A DNA stretch of 56,724 nucleotides, taken from assembly GCA_964383815.1 (NCBI GenBank), contig CAYLIC010000008.1, forward strand, positions 1 to 56,724, read 5' to 3'. The notes under the pieces are model-generated. The model searched no databases, had not been told where the DNA came from, and saw only the letters and a list, made by a program, of their open reading frames with translations. Origin of the DNA: UBA11524 sp964383815 (GTDB lineage: Bacteria; Bacillota; Clostridia; Christensenellales; Aristaeellaceae). The position numbers were made by a program, and so were the translations under genes. Shown one piece after another: positions 52,150 through 56,724 of the stretch (its first letter is position 1; every line of letters begins with the position of its first letter).

Positions 52150-52527
52150 ATGGAAGAGAAAATTACCCTGTGCGGCGATAACTGTCTGGCTTGCCCCAGG
52201 TATCTGGCGCACACAGATGACGAGCTGCATGCCGTAGCCCAGCTGTGGCACAAGGTTGGCTGGCGGGATTGCGTTGTGACAAACGATGAAATTGCTTGCG
52301 CCGGGTGCTCCTCCCACAAGAGCTGCACCTATGGCTTGGTTGAGTGCATTCGCATCCACGGCGTGGAAAAGTGCAACCAATGCGGCGAATTTCCCTGCGG
52401 GAAGATCAACGCCATGCTGGAACGTACAGCGGAATACCAGCGAAACTGCAAGAAGGTATGCACCGCTCAGGAGTATGCCATGCTGGAGAAGGCATTTTTC
52501 AGCAAGGAAGCCAATTTGAAAAAGTAA
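52150..52527 (+). CDS. DUF3795 cysteine-rich protein (125 aa)
   Basis: ATG 52150 follows CGGAGG. It has paired cysteines throughout: CGDNCLACPRYL at the N-terminus, CAGCSSHKSC in the middle, then ECIRIHGVEKCNQCGEFPC and one more near KKVC. The pattern fits DUF3795, a small putative metal-binding family without known function; the C-terminal half is helical. It is probably read through from the aminopeptidase promoter, since no separate promoter is seen. Confidence 0.82.
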   Translation: MEEKITLCGDNCLACPRYLAHTDDELHAVAQLWHKVGWRDCVVTNDEIACAGCSSHKSCTYGLVECIRIHGVEKCNQCGEFPCGKINAMLERTAEYQRNCKKVCTAQEYAMLEKAFFSKEANLKK

Positions 52528-52536
52528 TACGCAAAT

Positions 52537-52568
52537 AAGGCCGGCCCGGTGATTTCCGGGTCGGCCTT
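52537..52568. terminator. Bidirectional terminator between the DUF3795 and GH94 genes
   Basis: 13-bp stem AAGGCCGGCCCGG / CCGGGTCGGCCTT (one G-U) with a 6-nt loop, between convergent genes. Confidence 0.9.
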
Positions 52569-52578
52569 TGATGTTGGC

Positions 52579-54972
52579 TTACATGATCACGGTGATGTTG
52601 GTGCCATCGGTCAGCACGTCATCGGTGAGAACACCGCTGACTTCCACGCCGTTGACTAGGGTCTTCTGCACGCCGCCCTGGTGGTGGGCCGTGTTGTCCA
52701 CGGTGATGTGCAGCTGCTTGCCACGGAAGGTCTTTTCCATGGTGAAACCGTCCCATTCAGCGGGAATGGCAGGGGAGATAACCAAGCCTTCGGGGGTGGG
52801 GCGCAGGCCCAGAATGCCCTCCACGCAGCCAACCATCACGGTGGAGGCAGTGCCGGTCAGCCAATGCACATGGGCACGGCCGGGTTGGGGAGATTCGTGA
52901 CCCTCGATGAACTGGGTGTGGACGTAGGGCTCGCACTCGCGCAGGTCAGCGCGGTCGTTGTAGGCGGCGGGGCAGCTCTCCTTGAAGTACTGGAAAGCCC
53001 GATCGCCGTGACCCAGCAGGGATTCAGCCAGGATGACCCAACCCTGGGGCTGGCAGAAGATGCCGCCGTTTTCCTTGGTGGTGGGGTTGAACAGCAGCAT
53101 GTTGGCGCCGTTGAAGGCGTGCTCCTTGTAGCAGGGGCCCATCACTTCCACGCCGAAGGGGGTGTTCAGCAGCTTATTGACGGATTCCATGGCGGCCTGA
53201 GCCTGCTCATCGGTGGCAAGACCAGAGATGACAGACCAGGACTGGGGATTCAGCCACATGGAGGCTTCGGGGTTCTCCTTGCTGCCGATGATTTGTCCAT
53301 CCTCGGAATAGCCGCGGCGGAAACGGTCGTCCTCCCAGAAGTGCTCGTTGATAAGCTTCTTCTGCTCGGCGGCCTTCTCCCGCAGGTAGGCGCGATATTC
53401 CTCGTTCTCGGCCTTTTCGGGCATCAGCTCGTCCAGCTGGGTCAGCGCCAGGTACAGCTGCATGGCCACGAAGGAGCTTTCTCCAGCAGCGCCCAGGCGC
53501 AGGCAGTCATTCCAGTCGGCATGGAGGCCAGCGGGCATGCCGTGGGCGCCCAGGTGGTTCATGGAGAAGTCAATGGCCCGCTTCAGGTGATCCAGCACGG
53601 TGCCTTCACCATGGGTGGCGTAGGGAACGACCTCGTCCAGGAAGGCGATGTCGCCAGTTTCGGCAATGTACTTGTACACGGTGGGGAACAGCCACAGGGC
53701 ATCATCGGCACGGTAGTGAGGATGACCGGTGGAGCGGACGTAGCTCTCGTCCTCCGGGGAGTCCTCGTGTCCGGCGTTGTGGGTGAACTTCACCAGGGGC
53801 AGGCCGCCACCATGATGCACCTGGGCAGACAGCATGTGTACCAGGCGCTCCTTGGCCATCTGGGGATCCAGGTGGATAATGCCCTGAATGTCCTGCACGG
53901 TGTCGCGGTAGCCCAGGCCGTTGCGCTGCCCGCAGTAGATGAGGGAAGCGGCGCGGCTCCACACAAAGGTGATGAAGCACTGGAAGGCGTTCCAGGTGTT
54001 GATCATGGTGTTGAAGTTGTCATCAGGGGTGTTTACCTGCAGGGCGGCAAGCTTGCCGTGCCAGTAGGCAATCAGCTCATTCAGCTCGGCATCCACCCTG
54101 GCCTTTACATCGGCATAGGAATCCAGCAGCTTCCGGGCTTCAGCGGGGCCCTTCATGGCCAGCACAAAGGCGATGGTCTTGCTCTCGCCGGGCTGGAGCT
54201 CCAGCACCGTGTGCAGGGAGCCGCAGGGGTTGCCGTTAAAGTTCAGCTTGTTGCCCAAATCGCCATCGATGACGGCCTGGGGGTTGTGGAAGCGGTTGCG
54301 GCCCAGGAACTGCTCCCGGCGACCGGTGTAGCTCTTCACCTTGCCGCCAGCCAGGCCGAAGAACCGCTCGGAGCCATTCTCGCCGTTTTCGCCCACATGG
54401 CAGAACTGGTTGATGTGCTCCACGATGAAATCATCATGGAAGGTGGTGGTGGTGATGAACTGGGTGTACTGCAGGTTGACCAGGTCCTGCTCGTAGTTGG
54501 ACTCAGTGGTGAATTCGCAGTAGGACAGGGCGGAGATGGTGCGGGGCTTGTCGGACTTGTTGGTCACTTCCACGCGCCAAACCTCGTGGGTAGCGCCGCG
54601 GGGCACATAGTACAGCACCTTGCTGGCAATGCCGGCGTACTCGCTCTCAATCTCGGTGTAGGCCGTGCCGTGGCGGGTGATGGTCTTGTACTGCTCCAGG
54701 GGCTTTTCCACGGGCCGCCAGGAGGCAGACCAGTAGTCGCCGGTCTCGTCGTCCCGCAGGTAGACATAGCGGCCCGGCTCGTCAAACTGGTTGAAGGAGT
54801 AACGCAGGATGCGGCCAGCCGCGCCGGACTTGACAAAGCTGTAGCCGCCAGCGTTCTGGGTTACGATGGCGCCGTATTCCGGGTCGCCCAGGTAGTTGGC
54901 CCAGGCCATGGGGGTACGGGGGTTGGTGATGACATACTCCCGCGCCTTATCGTCGAAGTAACCGTACTGCAT
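52579..54972 (-). CDS. GH94 disaccharide phosphorylase, cellobiose/chitobiose phosphorylase-like (797 aa)
   Basis: Cytoplasmic inverting phosphorylase that splits a beta-linked disaccharide with phosphate to give a sugar-1-phosphate. GH94 features are: MQYGYFDDKAREYVITNPRTP, AGGYSF, GRYVYLRDDETGDYWSASW, GLGYRDTVQDIQG, the general-acid aspartate region LHADWNDCLRLG, KENGGIFCQPQGWVILAE and HVHWLTGTAST. Length equals cellobiose and N,N'-diacetylchitobiose phosphorylases (about 800). Some blocks are nearer to the chitobiose enzyme (YVYLRDD.TGDYWS; GLGYRDT.QD) and others to the cellobiose enzyme, so specificity is open. ATG 54972 is seven bases after AAGGAGG. It has its own promoter and a LacI-like palindrome in the leader. 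Confidence 0.92.
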   Translation of the reverse strand: MQYGYFDDKAREYVITNPRTPMAWANYLGDPEYGAIVTQNAGGYSFVKSGAAGRILRYSFNQFDEPGRYVYLRDDETGDYWSASWRPVEKPLEQYKTITRHGTAYTEIESEYAGIASKVLYYVPRGATHEVWRVEVTNKSDKPRTISALSYCEFTTESNYEQDLVNLQYTQFITTTTFHDDFIVEHINQFCHVGENGENGSERFFGLAGGKVKSYTGRREQFLGRNRFHNPQAVIDGDLGNKLNFNGNPCGSLHTVLELQPGESKTIAFVLAMKGPAEARKLLDSYADVKARVDAELNELIAYWHGKLAALQVNTPDDNFNTMINTWNAFQCFITFVWSRAASLIYCGQRNGLGYRDTVQDIQGIIHLDPQMAKERLVHMLSAQVHHGGGLPLVKFTHNAGHEDSPEDESYVRSTGHPHYRADDALWLFPTVYKYIAETGDIAFLDEVVPYATHGEGTVLDHLKRAIDFSMNHLGAHGMPAGLHADWNDCLRLGAAGESSFVAMQLYLALTQLDELMPEKAENEEYRAYLREKAAEQKKLINEHFWEDDRFRRGYSEDGQIIGSKENPEASMWLNPQSWSVISGLATDEQAQAAMESVNKLLNTPFGVEVMGPCYKEHAFNGANMLLFNPTTKENGGIFCQPQGWVILAESLLGHGDRAFQYFKESCPAAYNDRADLRECEPYVHTQFIEGHESPQPGRAHVHWLTGTASTVMVGCVEGILGLRPTPEGLVISPAIPAEWDGFTMEKTFRGKQLHITVDNTAHHQGGVQKTLVNGVEVSGVLTDDVLTDGTNITVIM

Positions 54973-55002
54973 GAGGATTCCTCCTTGGTTGTACATGGTT
55001 CG

Positions 55003-55012
55003 AAAACGTTTT
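55003..55012. promoter_or_regulatory. LacI/CcpA-type palindrome in the GH94 leader
   Basis: AAAACGTTTT, a perfect 10-bp palindrome with the CG centre typical of LacI-family operators, about 40 bp downstream of the predicted start point. It differs from the uxa operators, so a different repressor is implied. Confidence 0.5.
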
Positions 55013-55057
55013 AGACAGCAGCGCACCTGAAAAGGGCAACGCACACTTTCTGCTCCC

Positions 55058-55086
55058 ATTGTACCATAGAAATTGTAAAGATACAA
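55058..55086 (-). promoter_or_regulatory. Promoter of the GH94 gene
   Basis: Minus strand: TTGTAT (55081-55086), 17-bp spacer, TACAAT (55058-55063). Confidence 0.8.
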
Positions 55087-55097
55087 GGCAGTTTGGC

Positions 55098-55133
55098 AAA
55101 AAAGTACCCCGCATTTCATGGCGAAACACGGGG
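55098..55133 (-). terminator. Terminator of the leucine-rich-repeat gene
   Basis: Minus strand: an 11-bp stem of CCCCG, two G-U pairs and TTTC/GAAA (55107-55117 with 55123-55133), 5-nt loop, then TAC and TTTTTT (55098-55103). It lies directly upstream of the GH94 promoter and insulates it. Confidence 0.85.
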
Positions 55134-55143
55134 CAGGGAAGGT

Positions 55144-56724
55144 TTAGTTGTTCAGCCAGTCCAGGGCATCGGGGTAGGTGTAGTTCAGGCTGTTGTCCTT
55201 GCAGTATTGCGCCGCGAAGGAATCGCGGGAGACGGTGAGGGTCAGGTTGGGGCAGTCGGAGAATGCATCCTTGCCGATGGTGGTCACGCTGTCCGGGATG
55301 GTGATGCTGGTTAGGGCAGAGCAGGAGGAGAATGCAATGTCCCCAATGCTGGTCACGCTGTCCGGGATGGTGATGCTGGTTAGGGCTTCGCAGCAGCCGA
55401 ATGCGCCTTCCCCAATGGTTGTCACGCTGTCCGGGATGGTGATGCTGGTTAGGGCACGGCAGATGCAGAATGCATAGTTCCCAATGGTGGTCACGCTGTT
55501 CGGGATGGTGATGCTGGTTAGGGCAGAGCAGCAGTCGAATGCACGTTCCCCAATGCTGGTCACGCTGTCCGGGATGGTGATGCTGGTTAGGGCACAGCAG
55601 TAGGAGAATGCACCATCCCCAATGGTGGTCACGCTGTTCGGTATGGTGATGCTGGTTAGGGCAGAGCAGTAGTAGAATGCACGTTCCCCAATGTTGGTCA
55701 CGCTGTCCGGGATGGTGATGCTGGTTAGGGCATCGCAGAAGCAGAATGCATAGTCCCCAATGCTGGTCACGCTGTTCGGGATGGTGATGCTGGTTAGGGC
55801 AGAGCAGTCGGTGAATGCATAGTCCCCAATGCTGGTCACGGAGTCCGGGATGGTGATGCTGGATAGGGCTTCGCAGTCGGTGAATGCATAGTCCCCAATG
55901 CTGGTCACGCTGTCCGGGATGGTGATGCTGGATAGGGCAGAGCAGTGGTCGAATGCACGTTCTCCAATGGTTGTCACGCTGTCCGGGATGGTGATGCTGG
56001 TTAGGGCATCGCAGTTGTAGAATGCACGATCACCAATGACCTTAATTCCACTGGGAATGGAATAACTGTTAGCCTTGATGCCGCAAGGATAACAAACAAG
56101 CGTTTTTGTAGCTTTCTCAAATAGTACGCCATTTATAGAAGCAAAAGTCGGGTTTTCAGCAGAAACATTGATACTGGTCAAGGAATCGCAGCGTGCAAAG
56201 GCGCTTTTCCCAATGCTGGTCACGCTGTCCGGGATGGTGATGCTGGTTAGGGCATCGCAGCTGAAAAATGCACCATGACCAATGGCTTTAATCCCACTGG
56301 GGATGGAATAACTGCCAGCATTTATGCCGCAAGGATAACAAACAAGCGTTTTTGTAGCTTTCTCAAATAGCACGCCATCTATAGAAGCAAAGGTCGGATG
56401 TTCAGCAGAAACATTGATGCTGGTCAAGAAATCGCAGTCTACAAAGGCGCCTTCCCCAATAGTGGTCACGCTGTCCGGGATGGTGATGCTGGTTAGGGCA
56501 TCGCAGGAGTAGAATGCATCGTCCCCAATGCTGGTCATGTTGTCCGGGATGGTGATGCTGGTTAGGGCATCGCAGTAGTAGAATACATTGTCCCCAATGC
56601 TGGTCACGCTGTTCGGGATGGTGATGCTGGTTAGGGCACGGCAGTAGCAGAATGCATAGTTCCCAATGCTGGTCACGCTGTCCGGGATGGTGATGCTGGT
56701 TAGGGCACGGCAGTAGTAGAATGC
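55144..56724 (-). CDS. BspA-type leucine-rich-repeat protein, partial (N-terminus outside window)
   Basis: The last 526 residues of a gene whose frame stays open to the right edge. It is made of LRR_5 (BspA/TpLRR) repeats of 23 residues, consensus ALTSITIPDSVTSIGxxAFxxC: fifteen complete short units plus one cut by the edge. Two longer 59-residue units contain a beta insertion (SAEHPTFASIDGVLFEKATK and a near copy). A 42-residue C-terminal cap (NLTLTVSRDSFAAQYCKDN to DWLNN) closes the solenoid. No LPXTG, membrane anchor or dockerin is seen at the C-terminus. Proteins of this type are surface or secreted adhesins in gut and oral bacteria; any signal peptide would be outside the window. Confidence 0.93.
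   Translation of the reverse strand, partial: AFYYCRALTSITIPDSVTSIGNYAFCYCRALTSITIPNSVTSIGDNVFYYCDALTSITIPDNMTSIGDDAFYSCDALTSITIPDSVTTIGEGAFVDCDFLTSINVSAEHPTFASIDGVLFEKATKTLVCYPCGINAGSYSIPSGIKAIGHGAFFSCDALTSITIPDSVTSIGKSAFARCDSLTSINVSAENPTFASINGVLFEKATKTLVCYPCGIKANSYSIPSGIKVIGDRAFYNCDALTSITIPDSVTTIGERAFDHCSALSSITIPDSVTSIGDYAFTDCEALSSITIPDSVTSIGDYAFTDCSALTSITIPNSVTSIGDYAFCFCDALTSITIPDSVTNIGERAFYYCSALTSITIPNSVTTIGDGAFSYCCALTSITIPDSVTSIGERAFDCCSALTSITIPNSVTTIGNYAFCICRALTSITIPDSVTTIGEGAFGCCEALTSITIPDSVTSIGDIAFSSCSALTSITIPDSVTTIGKDAFSDCPNLTLTVSRDSFAAQYCKDNSLNYTYPDALDWLNN
55262..56724 (-). repeat. 69-bp tandem repeat array inside the LRR gene
   Basis: Tandem 69-bp units with a nearly invariant core of about 45 bp (containing GGGATGGTGATGCTGG on the plus strand) and short variable parts. 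Two 177-bp cassettes interrupt it (around 56040-56215 and 56280-56455) and are nearly identical to each other. Such arrays are prone to slippage, recombination and misassembly. Confidence 0.93.

Noticed and set aside
55262..56724. CRISPR-like regular repeats
   Set aside because: The 69-bp units are in frame, encode LRR_5 repeats and lack unique spacers between identical direct repeats.

Overview
The window reads as chromosomal DNA of a GC-rich, endospore-forming Clostridia-type Firmicute, probably a gut or rumen polysaccharide degrader. The evidence is a SpoVT/AbrB gene with a sigma-G-like promoter, a yabM-yabN-hup-rqcP gene order, a glgC/glgD pair (GlgD is a Firmicutes feature), consensus TTGACA-17-TATAAT promoters, strong Shine-Dalgarno sites, and secreted proteins with 'ALAE' type signal peptidase I sites. 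Genus cannot be fixed from the sequence. I see no prophage, IS element, CRISPR array or plasmid gene.

Layout. (1) 1-142: 5' end of a spoVT-like gene. (2) 332-13724, minus strand: a nine-gene carbohydrate-uptake locus with two solute-binding proteins, four ABC permeases, a DUF5696 protein, a Yip1 membrane protein and an NHL/TPR membrane protein. There is no ATPase gene. It is followed by a 600-nt regulatory gap, an AraC regulator (+) and a GH10 xylanase (-). (3) 17045-20819, plus: a zinc-ribbon membrane protein, a DUF5685 protein, a J-domain protein and an Hsp70. (4) 20982-24896: a membrane diguanylate cyclase, an unrecognised 710-aa coiled-coil protein and tRNA-Leu(GAG). (5) 25049-28326, plus: a DUF368/PopT-type lipid-carrier translocase and a YkuD-CapA fusion protein. 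(6) 28366-34277, minus: ispDF, rqcP, hup, yabN, a SpoVB/MurJ-like flippase, a SpoIIQ-like M23 protein and a small membrane protein. (7) 34488-40841, plus: glgB-glgC-glgD-glgA. (8) 41002-44908, plus: a secreted SpoIID protein with eight SH3b repeats and a TrmN6-like methyltransferase. (9) 44960-50612: uxaB-uxaA divergent from a LacI regulator plus uxaC. (10) 50734-52527, plus: an M18 aminopeptidase and a DUF3795 protein. (11) 52579-56724, minus: a GH94 phosphorylase and the 3' part of a BspA-type leucine-rich-repeat gene.

How it fits together. The GH10 xylanase, the ABC locus, the glucuronate pathway (uxaC, uxaB, uxaA) and the GH94 phosphorylase suggest growth on plant cell-wall glycans such as glucuronoxylan and beta-glucan. 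The glg operon would store surplus glucose. The two divergent uxa promoters each carry the same 14-bp inverted repeat just downstream of the start point, which points to co-repression by the LacI protein. The most unusual items are: the DUF5685 protein, with two aspartate motifs resembling squalene/phytoene synthases, in a chaperone cluster; the histone-H1-like basic tails on both GlgB and GlgA; the DUF5696/NHL/Yip1 module built into an ABC importer locus with module-fused transporter subunits; and the YkuD-CapA fusion next to PopT.
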